A DNA stretch of 64,000 nt from Mycobacterium paraense (GTDB lineage Bacteria > Actinomycetota > Actinomycetes > Mycobacteriales > Mycobacteriaceae): contig NZ_LQPM01000006.1 in assembly GCF_002101815.1 (NCBI RefSeq), forward strand, positions 248,001 through 312,000, in the 5' to 3' direction. Positions 50,128 through 57,906 of this stretch are shown here, in pieces. The translations under genes were made by a program, and so were the position numbers. A model generated the notes under the pieces. That model made no database searches, had not been told where the DNA came from, and saw only the letters and a list, made by a program, of their open reading frames with translations. The first letter of the stretch is position 1. Every line of letters starts with the position of its first letter.

Positions 50128-50331
50128 GTGAGCCGGGTGAGCGCGTTCCTGAATTGGTGGGACGGCAACGAGCTGTGGCTTTCCGGCCTGCCGTTCGTGC
50201 TGCAGGCCCTGATCGTGATGCCCGTCGTGCTGGCGGTGGCCTACGTCGCGGCGACCGTGCTCGACGGCCTGCTCGGGCGGGGCATCAAGTTGATGCGCCG
50301 GGTCCGGCACGCCGATGAGGCGCCCGGGTAA
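50128..50331 (+). CDS. Small membrane protein (Rv2401A-like)
   Basis: A 67-residue protein with one long hydrophobic helix (LPFVLQALIVMPVVLAVAYVAA) and a basic C-terminal part (RGIKLMRRVRHADE). Similar small proteins sit at this place in other mycobacteria. GTG 50128 is the start; a second GTG nine bases downstream is possible. A 25-residue hydrophobic ORF follows after 5 bp. The function is unknown. Confidence 0.72.
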   Translation: MSRVSAFLNWWDGNELWLSGLPFVLQALIVMPVVLAVAYVAATVLDGLLGRGIKLMRRVRHADEAPG

Positions 50332-50336
50332 CCCGC

Positions 50337-50414
50337 ATGCCCCGGTCACACGTGACCTTGATTTTGATCACGCTCGTCGTGCTGGTGATCGTCGCGTGGC
50401 TGGCGACGCACTGA
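50337..50414 (+). CDS. Putative 25-residue transmembrane micropeptide
   Basis: The frame reads MPRSHVTLILITLVVLVIVA and five more residues, then TGA. It is almost wholly a single membrane helix with a basic N-terminal end. It begins 5 bp after the stop of the 67-residue membrane protein, so both could be read from one mRNA. Its stop lies 24 bp before the predicted -10 element of the sulfur leader. Coding status rests on composition and position only. Confidence 0.45.
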   Translation: MPRSHVTLILITLVVLVIVAWLATH

Positions 50415-50438
50415 CGAGACGGCCTTGGCGGATCCTGT

Positions 50439-50444
50439 TAGGCT
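50439..50444 (+). promoter_or_regulatory. -10 element of the subI operon leader
   Basis: TAGGCT (50439-50444) is followed after 7 bases by ATG 50452 of the cysteine-rich leader ORF, the spacing of a leaderless mycobacterial transcript. No consensus -35 is evident. Confidence 0.5.
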
Positions 50445-50451
50445 TCGCGAC

Positions 50452-50508
50452 ATGCGTGAGGCGTCCGGTGTTTTCGAATGCGCCGCCTTCGTGCACTGTT
50501 GTCGCTGA
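50452..50508 (+). CDS. Cysteine-rich leader peptide upstream of subI (attenuator ORF)
   Basis: The ORF encodes MREASGVFECAAFVHCCR, 18 residues with three cysteines, two adjacent just before the stop. It starts 7 bases after a -10 element, so it would be translated from a leaderless mRNA. Polycysteine leaderless short ORFs upstream of sulfur operons are known in mycobacteria to attenuate the operon when cysteine is plentiful. It lies 112 bp before subI and next to leader hairpins. The assignment is by position and composition; the peptide itself probably has no function. Confidence 0.75.
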   Translation: MREASGVFECAAFVHCCR

Positions 50509-50615
50509 CTCCCAAACCCCGTGCGCGGTCTGGTCTGGAGTCGTGAATTCTCCTGCTTTGCCAAACGCCTTTCCGCCGCAACGGGACCACGATGCAAAGT
50601 CCCGCACCGAAAGGC
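50507..50615 (+). promoter_or_regulatory. Attenuator hairpins of the subI leader
   Basis: GACTCC (50507-50512, overlapping the leader ORF stop) can pair with GGAGTC (50537-50542). Further on GCCTTTC (50567-50573) is the exact complement of GAAAGGC (50609-50615), which contains the subI Shine-Dalgarno bases, and GGGAC/GTCCC (50583-50587/50599-50603) closes an inner stem. CTTTGC (50556-50561) offers an alternative partner for GCAAAG (50594-50599). A ribosome held at the cysteine codons would open the first stem; how this passes to the second is not resolved. Confidence 0.6.
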
Positions 50616-50620
50616 CACCA

Positions 50621-51667
50621 ATGCTCAACGACATCGGCAGCGCCCGCCGCCGGCCGGTTCTCCGGTGCGTCGGCGCGCTGGCGCTGACCGTCGGTGTCGC
50701 CGCCGCGTGCGCGGGCGGCCCCAGCGACGTGGTCGGGGGCGGCGGGCCGGGCAACGCGCGCACCAGCATCACCCTGGTCGCCTATTCGGTCCCAGAACCG
50801 GGCTGGAGCAAGGTGATTCCCGCGTTCAACGCCTCGGAGGAGGGCAAGGGCGTTCAGGTGATCGCCTCGTACGGCGCCTCCGGTGACCAGTCCCGCGGCG
50901 TGGTCGACGGTAAGCCGGCCGACGTGGTGAACTTCTCCGTCGAGCCGGACATCGCGCGATTGGTCAAGGCCGGCAAGGTGTCCAAGGACTGGAACACCGA
51001 CGCCACCAAGGGGATCCCGTTCGGGTCGGTGGTGACCCTGGTTGTGCGCAAGGGCAATCCGAAGAACATCCGGGACTGGGACGACCTGGTGCGGCCCGGC
51101 GTCGAGGTCATCACGCCCAGCCCGCTGAGTTCGGGCTCGGCGAAGTGGAACCTGCTCGCGCCGTACGCCGTCAAGAGCCAGGGCGGGAACAACGCCCAGG
51201 CGGGTGTCGACTTCATCAGCAAGCTGGTGCGCGAACACGTCAAACTGCGGCCCGGGTCCGGCCGGGAGGCCACCGACGTCTTCGTCCAGGGCAGTGGCGA
51301 CGTGTTGATCAGCTACGAGAACGAGGCGATCGCCACCGAGCGGGCCGGCAAGCCCGTCGAGCACGTCAACCCGTCACAGACCTTCAAGATCGAGAACCCG
51401 GTGGCGGTGGTGAGCACCAGCTCCCACCTCAATGCCGCCGTCGCCTTCAAGAACTTCCAGTACACCGCCGCGGCGCAAAAGGTGTGGGCGCAGGCCGGGT
51501 TCCGGCCCGTCGACCCGGCCGTCGCCGCCGACTTCCGCGACCAGTATCCGGCGCCGGCCAAACTGTGGACCATCGCCGACCTCGGCGGCTGGGGGACAAC
51601 GGATCCGCAGCTGTTCGACAAGAACACCGGCAGCATCACCAAGATCTACACGCAGGCCACCGGATGA
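50621..51667 (+). CDS. subI: Sulfate-binding lipoprotein of the sulfate ABC importer
   Basis: A 348-residue periplasmic-type binding protein with a lipoprotein signal (LALTVGVAAAC) for membrane anchoring. Sbp/CysP family blocks are VAYSVPEPGWSKVIPAFNAS, YGASGDQSRGV, KPADVVNFSVEPDIARLV and GSGDVLISYENEAI. It binds sulfate (possibly thiosulfate) and delivers it to CysTW. ATG 50621 follows the Shine-Dalgarno bases AAAGG, which can be hidden in a leader stem. The stop overlaps the cysT start (ATGA). Confidence 0.94.
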   Translation: MLNDIGSARRRPVLRCVGALALTVGVAAACAGGPSDVVGGGGPGNARTSITLVAYSVPEPGWSKVIPAFNASEEGKGVQVIASYGASGDQSRGVVDGKPADVVNFSVEPDIARLVKAGKVSKDWNTDATKGIPFGSVVTLVVRKGNPKNIRDWDDLVRPGVEVITPSPLSSGSAKWNLLAPYAVKSQGGNNAQAGVDFISKLVREHVKLRPGSGREATDVFVQGSGDVLISYENEAIATERAGKPVEHVNPSQTFKIENPVAVVSTSSHLNAAVAFKNFQYTAAAQKVWAQAGFRPVDPAVAADFRDQYPAPAKLWTIADLGGWGTTDPQLFDKNTGSITKIYTQATG

Positions 51668-52512
51668 CGGCCACTGTCACGCCCGAATACCAGACGCCGG
51701 CCGGCGCCTGGCGGCTGCGGGGATCCGGAACGACGTCACTGCGGGTCGGCGTTGCGACGCTGTGGCTTTCGGTGATCGTGCTGCTGCCGCTGGCCGCCAT
51801 CGCGTGGCAGGCCGCCGCCGGTGGCTGGCACGCCTTCTGGCTCGCGGTCACGTCGAACGCCGCCCTGGAGTCGTTCCGGGTGACGCTGACCATCTCCGCC
51901 GGGGTCACGGCCGTCAACGTGGTGTTCGGCCTGCTGATCGCGTGGGTACTGGTGCGCGACGACTTCTTCGGCAAGCGGCTCGTCGACGCGATCATCGACC
52001 TCCCCTTCGCGCTGCCGACCATCGTGGCCAGCCTGGTGATGCTGGCCCTGTACGGCAACAACAGCCCGGTCGGGCTGCACCTGCAGCACACCGCGTGGGG
52101 TGTGGCGGTGGCGTTGGCCTTCGTCACGCTGCCCTTCGTGGTGCGCGCCGTTCAGCCGGTGCTGCTGGAAATGGACCGGGAGACCGAGGAGGCGGCGGCG
52201 TCGCTGGGCGCCAGCGGTCCGAAGGTCTTCACCTCGGTCATGCTGCCGTCCCTCACGCCCGCCCTGCTATCCGGTGCGGGGCTGGCGTTCTCGCGAGCGA
52301 TCGGCGAGTTCGGCTCGGTGGTGCTGATCGGCGGCGCCGTCCCCGGCAAGACCGAGGTGTCGTCGCAGTGGATACGGACGCTGATCGAAAACGACGACCG
52401 CACCGGTGCCGCCGCGATATCCATTGTGCTGCTGGCGATCTCCTTTTTCGTGCTGCTCGTCTTGCGGATCGTGGGCGGGCGGGCCGCCAAGCGTCAGGAA
52501 CTCGCCGCATGA
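51664..52512 (+). CDS. cysT: Sulfate ABC importer permease CysT
   Basis: A 282-residue inner-membrane permease with six predicted helices and the binding-protein-dependent loop [22 protein letters not shown], the EAA motif that contacts the ATPase. Other marks are [18 protein letters not shown] and [16 protein letters not shown]. It pairs with CysW to form the sulfate channel. The start overlaps the subI stop and the stop overlaps the cysW start by 4 bp each, so the three are coupled. Confidence 0.95.
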   Translation: MTATVTPEYQTPAGAWRLRGSGTTSLRVGVATLWLSVIVLLPLAAIAWQAAAGGWHAFWLAVTSNAALESFRVTLTISAGVTAVNVVFGLLIAWVLVRDDFFGKRLVDAIIDLPFALPTIVASLVMLALYGNNSPVGLHLQHTAWGVAVALAFVTLPFVVRAVQPVLLEMDRETEEAAASLGASGPKVFTSVMLPSLTPALLSGAGLAFSRAIGEFGSVVLIGGAVPGKTEVSSQWIRTLIENDDRTGAAAISIVLLAISFFVLLVLRIVGGRAAKRQELAA

Positions 52513-53321
52513 CGTCCTCGTCCCGGGTTCGCTATCTGATCCGATTCGTAGCGCTGGGCTACATCTTCGTGTTACTCGTTGTTCCGGTGACGCTAATCCT
52601 GTGGCGGACCTTCCGGCCCGGCCTCGGCCAGTTCTTCGACTGGGTGAGCACGCCGGCGGCCATCTCGGCGCTGAATCTGACGCTGCTGGTGGTGGCGATC
52701 GTGGTGCCGCTCAACGTGGTGTTCGGCATTCCGACCGCACTTGTGCTGGCGCGCAACCGTTTCCGCGGCAAGGGGGTGCTGCAGGCGGTCATCGACCTGC
52801 CGTTCGCGGTGTCGCCCGTCATCGTGGGTGTGGCGTTGATCCTGCTGTGGGGGGCGGGCGGCGCCTTCGGCTTCGTCGAACGCGACCTCGGGTTGAAGAT
52901 CATCTTCGGGCTGCCCGGGATCGTGTTGGCCAGCATCTTCGTCACCCTGCCGTTCGTGGTGCGCGAGGTGGAGCCGGTGCTGCACGAGCTGGGCACCGAC
53001 CAGGAGGAGGCGGCAGCCACCCTCGGGTCGGGCTGGTGGCAGACGTTCTGGCGCATCACGTTGCCGTCGATTCGGTGGGGCTTGACCTACGGCGTCGTGC
53101 TCACCGTGGCGCGCACCCTCGGCGAATTCGGCGCGGTGATCATCGTGTCGTCCAACCTGCCCGGCAAGTCGCAGACCCTGACGTTGCTCGTCGCCGACCG
53201 CTACAACCGCGGGGCGGAGTACGGCGCCTACGCGCTGTCCACGCTGCTGATGGGGGTGGCCGTGTTGGTCCTGATCTTCCAGCTGGTTCTCGACGCCCGC
53301 CGGGCGCGAGCGACCAGGTAA
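52509..53321 (+). CDS. cysW: Sulfate ABC importer permease CysW
   Basis: A 270-residue permease with six helices, the EAA loop [40 protein letters not shown] and [20 protein letters not shown] as in CysW. It forms the membrane channel with CysT. The ATGA overlap with cysT indicates coupling. A 20-bp gap with an AAGGAG site separates it from cysA1. Confidence 0.95.
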   Translation: MTSSSRVRYLIRFVALGYIFVLLVVPVTLILWRTFRPGLGQFFDWVSTPAAISALNLTLLVVAIVVPLNVVFGIPTALVLARNRFRGKGVLQAVIDLPFAVSPVIVGVALILLWGAGGAFGFVERDLGLKIIFGLPGIVLASIFVTLPFVVREVEPVLHELGTDQEEAAATLGSGWWQTFWRITLPSIRWGLTYGVVLTVARTLGEFGAVIIVSSNLPGKSQTLTLLVADRYNRGAEYGAYALSTLLMGVAVLVLIFQLVLDARRARATR

Positions 53322-53341
53322 GCGCGACAAGGAGACTCGTG

Positions 53342-54427
53342 ATGACCGACAGCCGAGTTGAGCGCGGTGACAACGCGATCATCGTGCACGACGCGTACAA
53401 ACAGTACGGCGACTTCGTCGCGCTGGACCACGTGGACTTCGTGGTGCCCAAGGGCTCGCTGACGGCGTTGCTGGGGCCCAGCGGTTCGGGCAAGTCGACG
53501 CTGCTGCGGGCCATCGCCGGCCTGGACCAGCCTGACAGCGGAACCGTCACGATCAACGGCCGCGACGTCACCGGGGTGCCGCCCCAGCGCCGCGGCATCG
53601 GGTTTGTGTTTCAGCACTACGCCGCCTTCAAGCACCTGACCGTTCGGGACAACGTCGCCTACGGGTTGCGGATTCGCAAGCGCCCCAAGGCCGAGATCAA
53701 GGAGAAGGTCGACAACCTGCTGGAGGTGGTGGGGCTGAGCGGATTTCAAACCCGCTATCCCAACCAGCTTTCCGGCGGGCAGCGACAGCGCATGGCGCTG
53801 GCCCGGGCGCTGGCCGTGGACCCGCAGGTGCTGCTGCTCGACGAGCCGTTCGGGGCGCTGGACGCCAAGGTGCGCGAGGATCTGCGGGCGTGGCTGCGGC
53901 GCCTGCACGACGAGGTGCACGTCACCACGGTGCTGGTCACCCACGACCAGGCCGAGGCGCTCGATGTGGCCGACCGGATCGCGGTGCTGAACAAGGGCCG
54001 CATCGAGCAGGTCGGATCGCCCACCGAGGTCTACGACTCCCCGGCGAGCGCGTTCGTGATGTCGTTCTTGGGCGCGGTTTCCGAGCTGAACGGCGCGTTG
54101 GTGCGCCCGCACGACATCCGCGTCGGCCGCAAGCCCGACATGGCCGTCGCCGGCGGGGACGGCACCGCGGAATCCATCGGCGTGGTGCGCGCGACGGTGG
54201 ACCGGGTGGTCGCGCTGGGGTTCGAGGTGCGCGTCGAGATGACCAGCGCGGCCACCGGCGGCGCCTTCACCGCGCAGATCACCCGCGGCGACGCCGAGGC
54301 GCTGGCCCTGCGCGACGGCGACACCGTCTACGTGCGGGCGACCCGCGTGCCACCGCTGCCCAGCGACGTCGCGATCCCGGCCGGCGGGGGCGCCGACGAG
54401 GACCGCAGCACGCTGACGTCCGCGTGA
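53342..54427 (+). CDS. cysA1: Sulfate ABC importer ATPase CysA
   Basis: A 361-residue ATPase that powers CysTW. Walker A is GPSGSGKST, the signature is [15 protein letters not shown], Walker B is [12 protein letters not shown] and the switch His lies in [11 protein letters not shown]. The C-terminal 100 residues form a TOBE-like regulatory domain. AAGGAG precedes ATG 53342. It is the last gene of the operon, convergent with ggtB 7 bp away. The symbol follows M. tuberculosis Rv2397c. Confidence 0.95.
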   Translation: MTDSRVERGDNAIIVHDAYKQYGDFVALDHVDFVVPKGSLTALLGPSGSGKSTLLRAIAGLDQPDSGTVTINGRDVTGVPPQRRGIGFVFQHYAAFKHLTVRDNVAYGLRIRKRPKAEIKEKVDNLLEVVGLSGFQTRYPNQLSGGQRQRMALARALAVDPQVLLLDEPFGALDAKVREDLRAWLRRLHDEVHVTTVLVTHDQAEALDVADRIAVLNKGRIEQVGSPTEVYDSPASAFVMSFLGAVSELNGALVRPHDIRVGRKPDMAVAGGDGTAESIGVVRATVDRVVALGFEVRVEMTSAATGGAFTAQITRGDAEALALRDGDTVYVRATRVPPLPSDVAIPAGGGADEDRSTLTSA

Positions 54428-54434
54428 GCTCGGG

Positions 54435-56366
54435 CTAGGCGGTGTCGCCCATCACCGCACCCTCCCGGCGGGGATCGGCGCCGCCGGTCCACTGAGCCGA
54501 GCTGCGGGTGATCGCCGAAAGCCCGCTGGACTGGTCGGTCAGATTCACCTGATGCCCCAGCGCGCGCAGGCCCTGCACCAGGGGATCGTGGTCGCCGTTG
54601 TCGGACCGGTTGATCTCCGGATCCTCGCCGCCGACGTTGGTTTGCGGCGAGTTGTCCGCACCGAAGTCGACCAGGGACACCGCCTGCTGCGGGTTCAGCC
54701 CCCAATCCAGCATCGCGACAAGGGTTTTCACGACATACTGGATGATTGTCGAACCGCCGGGTGAGCCCGTCACCGCGTACAGCGGGCCGCGCCCCGCCGG
54801 CGCGGCGTCGAACACCAGCGTGGGCGCCATCGAGCTGCGGGGCCGCTTTCCGGGTTGGACGCGGTTGGCCACCGGCGACCCGTCGGCCGCGTTGGGGTTG
54901 GCGGCGAAGTCGGTGAGCTGGTTGTTGAGCACGAAGCCGTCGGCCATGTGAAACGAGCCGAACGGCGACTCGACGGTCGTCGTGAACGCGGCCGCGTTGC
55001 CGTAGGAATCGATGATGCTGACGTGGCTGGTGCCGTGCTCTTGCCCGGGCGGCGCGCCGCCGGGCAGGCCGAAGTCACCGGGCTTGGCGGTTCCCATGCT
55101 GTGCTGCGGCGAGATCAGCGCGGCGCGCCCGGCCAGATAGCCCGGGTCGATCAGCGTGGCGAGCGATCCGCCGGGCGGCGCGACGAAATCGGCGTCGGCG
55201 ACGTACTTGTCACGGTCGGCGTAGGCCAGCCGCTCGGCCTCGGAGACCAGGTGAACGCCCATCACGCTGGGGCGGCCGCCGTTGAGGTCGATCTGGGTGG
55301 GCGGATAGTCGGCCATGGGGAAGCGCTCGAGGATTCCCAGCGTGGCCGCCACCGCGACGCCGCCCGACGACGGGGCGGGCATGCCGCAGACCTGCCGGCC
55401 GCGATACGTGGTGCACAGCGGGTCACGCTTCTTGGCGACGTAGCTCGCCAGGTCCTCGTTGGTCATCAGGCTCGGGGTGCGCCCGCCGGAGGTGTCGCCG
55501 GCTTCGGCGAGGATGTCCCGGGCGATGTCGCCGGTGTAGAAGGGGGTGACGCCGGAGGAAGCGATGGCGGACAAGGTCTTTGAGTAGGCGGGGTTGGTCA
55601 GCCGGGTGCCGGCGGCCTTCGGGCCGCCGTCCGGGTTCAGGAAGTATGCGCGCGCGTGCGGGTCGACCCGCAGCTGTGCCGCCGAGTCGACGATGGCGGC
55701 GGCCAGCCTGGGGCTGATGTCGAAGCCGTTGTCGGCCAACGCGATTGCCGGGCTGAAGAGATCGCGCCACGGCGTGCGGCCGTGCTCGTTGTGCACGAGT
55801 TCGAGCATCCGCGGAATGCCCGGGACCCCGATCGATCGGCCCGAGGCGCGCGCGTCGGGGACGGGTGCCCCGCGGTCGGTGTCGCTTAGCCAGCGCAGGT
55901 AGTTCTCGGTGGCGGCCGCGGGGGCGGTTTCGCGGCCGTCGTAGGCCTGCACCGTGCCGGCGCCCGCGTCGTAGTACACCGCGAATCCGCCGCCGCCCAG
56001 GCCCGACGACTGCGGCTCGACCAGGCCCAGGACCGCCTGGGCCACCACCATCGCGTCGGCCGCGGTGCCGCCGTCACGCAGCACCCGGCAGGCCGCCTGC
56101 GTGGACAGCGGATTGGCGGTGGCCACCGCGTAGTGCGCCGTGCGCACCACCGTCATGTCGCTGCGATACCCGGTCGCGGCCTCGGGACTGGCCGAGAGGT
56201 TTCTCGACGACGATAGACCGGGGCCGGCCTGCGACGTGGGCGCGCCGTTGGGCACGATTTCGCACGGACCCGCCGCGTGGGGCGGGGGCGGGTGGTTGCC
56301 GCCACACCCCGCCAGCCCCACCGCCAGCGCGGCCAGCAGCGCTTCAATTCGCCGGGGCGTGTTCAA
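54435..56366 (-). CDS. ggtB: Gamma-glutamyltransferase lipoprotein
   Basis: A 643-residue N-terminal-nucleophile hydrolase that cleaves gamma-glutamyl peptides such as glutathione. The self-cleavage nucleophile is Thr446 in HGTSHVSIID; ESPFGSFHMADGFVLNNQL and GSPGGSTIIQYVVKTLVAML are family blocks. The signal LLAALAVGLAGC ends in lipobox LAGC, so it is membrane-anchored outside the cell. The start is TTG 56366, the only codon that keeps the signal; the Shine-Dalgarno site is weak. Placement between cysA1 and cysH suggests a role in sulfur recovery from peptides. Confidence 0.92.
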   Translation of the reverse strand: MNTPRRIEALLAALAVGLAGCGGNHPPPPHAAGPCEIVPNGAPTSQAGPGLSSSRNLSASPEAATGYRSDMTVVRTAHYAVATANPLSTQAACRVLRDGGTAADAMVVAQAVLGLVEPQSSGLGGGGFAVYYDAGAGTVQAYDGRETAPAAATENYLRWLSDTDRGAPVPDARASGRSIGVPGIPRMLELVHNEHGRTPWRDLFSPAIALADNGFDISPRLAAAIVDSAAQLRVDPHARAYFLNPDGGPKAAGTRLTNPAYSKTLSAIASSGVTPFYTGDIARDILAEAGDTSGGRTPSLMTNEDLASYVAKKRDPLCTTYRGRQVCGMPAPSSGGVAVAATLGILERFPMADYPPTQIDLNGGRPSVMGVHLVSEAERLAYADRDKYVADADFVAPPGGSLATLIDPGYLAGRAALISPQHSMGTAKPGDFGLPGGAPPGQEHGTSHVSIIDSYGNAAAFTTTVESPFGSFHMADGFVLNNQLTDFAANPNAADGSPVANRVQPGKRPRSSMAPTLVFDAAPAGRGPLYAVTGSPGGSTIIQYVVKTLVAMLDWGLNPQQAVSLVDFGADNSPQTNVGGEDPEINRSDNGDHDPLVQGLRALGHQVNLTDQSSGLSAITRSSAQWTGGADPRREGAVMGDTA

Positions 56367-56396
56367 GACACGCAGTTTACTGGCAACTCCAGCGAA

Positions 56397-57110
56397 TCAG
56401 GCGGCGATGCGGCCGGCGGAAGACGCCAGCGCCTGGTCGAAGCGGTCCAGCACCGTCTCGGCGACCAAGCGGTGCGCGCCCAGGGGTTCCGCCAGCTCGA
56501 TGCCGGCGTCGTCGGCGAACTCGCGCACGCGGTCCGGCAGCAGGCCGGGCGCCAGGAACCACGGAGCGATGACCACCCGCCGCGCGCCCTGCCGGCGCAG
56601 CCGACCGGCGGCCTCGGCCAGCGACGGTTCCGGACGGGTCACGAACGCCGTCGTCGCGCCCGCCCAACTCGTGCGCGCCAGCAGCTGGGGCGCCACCTGC
56701 CGGGTGCGCGCGTTGGCGCGCGGGTCGGAGGAACCGATCGCCGCCACCAGCACGCCGACCCGGTCGTCGTGGCGGGAGACGCCGAGGTCCGTAACCCGTT
56801 GCCGCAGCAGCGAAACCAGCCGCGGATCCTCGCCGAGCACGCGAGCCAGCGCAACTTCGGCACCCGACCGGGCGATCTGGGTCGGGATGTCGACGCGCGC
56901 GTGGTAGGCGTTCGCCAACAGCAACGGGGTGACCACCGCGCCGCCCGGCAGGTCGCGCAGCACGTCGGCCAGGCTGGGCGTGTTCAGCTCGCAGAAGGCC
57001 GGCCGCACGTCCAGGCCGGGCCGCATGCGCGCGAGGTCGCCGGCGACGGCCCGGGCGTTGGCCGCCGACCGTGGATCCTTGCTTCCGTGCGCGGTCAGCA
57101 CCAAGGTCAT
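56397..57110 (-). CDS. che1: Sirohydrochlorin ferrochelatase-like protein (Rv2393-like)
   Basis: A 237-residue CbiX/SirB-type protein made of two repeats; the metal-binding start LVLTAHGSKDPRS is repeated in part by VLVAAIGSSDPRANAR. The family inserts iron (or cobalt) into sirohydrochlorin. Next to nirA, which needs siroheme, the iron role is most likely. A strong GAGGAGGAG precedes ATG 57110. It lies 52 bp after cysH in the nirA-cysH-che1 operon. Confidence 0.87.
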   Translation of the reverse strand: MTLVLTAHGSKDPRSAANARAVAGDLARMRPGLDVRPAFCELNTPSLADVLRDLPGGAVVTPLLLANAYHARVDIPTQIARSGAEVALARVLGEDPRLVSLLRQRVTDLGVSRHDDRVGVLVAAIGSSDPRANARTRQVAPQLLARTSWAGATTAFVTRPEPSLAEAAGRLRRQGARRVVIAPWFLAPGLLPDRVREFADDAGIELAEPLGAHRLVAETVLDRFDQALASSAGRIAA

Positions 57111-57162
57111 GGCGCCGCTCCTCCTCATCGCTTCCCTCTGCATCGTCGCCGGCGCGGCGCGG

Positions 57163-57906
57163 TCACGACGCGTGCAACCCGCATTCCGTCTTGGCGTGCC
57201 CCTGCCAGCGCCCGCTGCGCGGGTCGGCGCCCTCGGCCGGCTTGGCGGTGCAGGGCGCGCAGCCGATCGACGGATAGCCGTCGTAGACAAGGGGATTGAC
57301 CAGCACGTCGTGCTCGTCGATGTAGTTCTGCATGTCCTCGTCGGTCCACGCCGCCAGCGGGTTGACCTTCACCAGCTTGTAGCCCTCGTCGAAGCTGACC
57401 AGCGGGGCGTTCGCGCGAGTCGGTGAGTCGCTACGGCGCAGCCCGGTGACCCACGCCGAGTAGCCGCGCAGCGCCTTGCCGAGCGGGGCGACCTTGCGCA
57501 GCCGGCAGCACTCGCCGGGGTCACGCGCGAAGAGGTCCTTGCCCAGCAGCCTGTCCTGCTCGGCCACGGTGTGCTCGGGCGTGACGTTGACCACCCGGAT
57601 GTCGTAGACGGACTCGATGGCGTCGCGGGTGCCGATGGTCTCCACGAAGTGGTAGCCGGTGTCCAGGAACATCACCGGCACTCCGGGCCGCACCTTCGCG
57701 GCCAGGTCGATCAGCACGGCCTCCTGCATGCTGGACGCCACCACGTAGTTGCAGGTCGCCCAGCCCCGGGGGCCGTTGATGCCGCCGAAGTGGTCGTCGG
57801 TCCAGCGCAGCAGGTCGGTGGCGCTGGCGCCCTCGAGCTCCGCCGCGCCACGGGCGGCCAGCTCACGCAGGTCGGCCTCCGTGGGGCTGGTCGTTTCTAT
57901 GCTCAT
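57163..57906 (-). CDS. cysH: Adenylyl-sulfate (APS) reductase
   Basis: A 247-residue reductase that turns APS into sulfite and AMP using thioredoxin. The four iron-sulfur cysteines are visible as ECCRLRKV and CAPC; this CC-CxxC pattern marks the APS- rather than PAPS-using type. The C-terminal catalytic Cys lies in KTECGLHAS. ATG 57906 overlaps the nirA stop (ATGA). Sulfite made here passes to NirA, encoded first in the same operon. Confidence 0.95.
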   Translation of the reverse strand: MSIETTSPTEADLRELAARGAAELEGASATDLLRWTDDHFGGINGPRGWATCNYVVASSMQEAVLIDLAAKVRPGVPVMFLDTGYHFVETIGTRDAIESVYDIRVVNVTPEHTVAEQDRLLGKDLFARDPGECCRLRKVAPLGKALRGYSAWVTGLRRSDSPTRANAPLVSFDEGYKLVKVNPLAAWTDEDMQNYIDEHDVLVNPLVYDGYPSIGCAPCTAKPAEGADPRSGRWQGHAKTECGLHAS

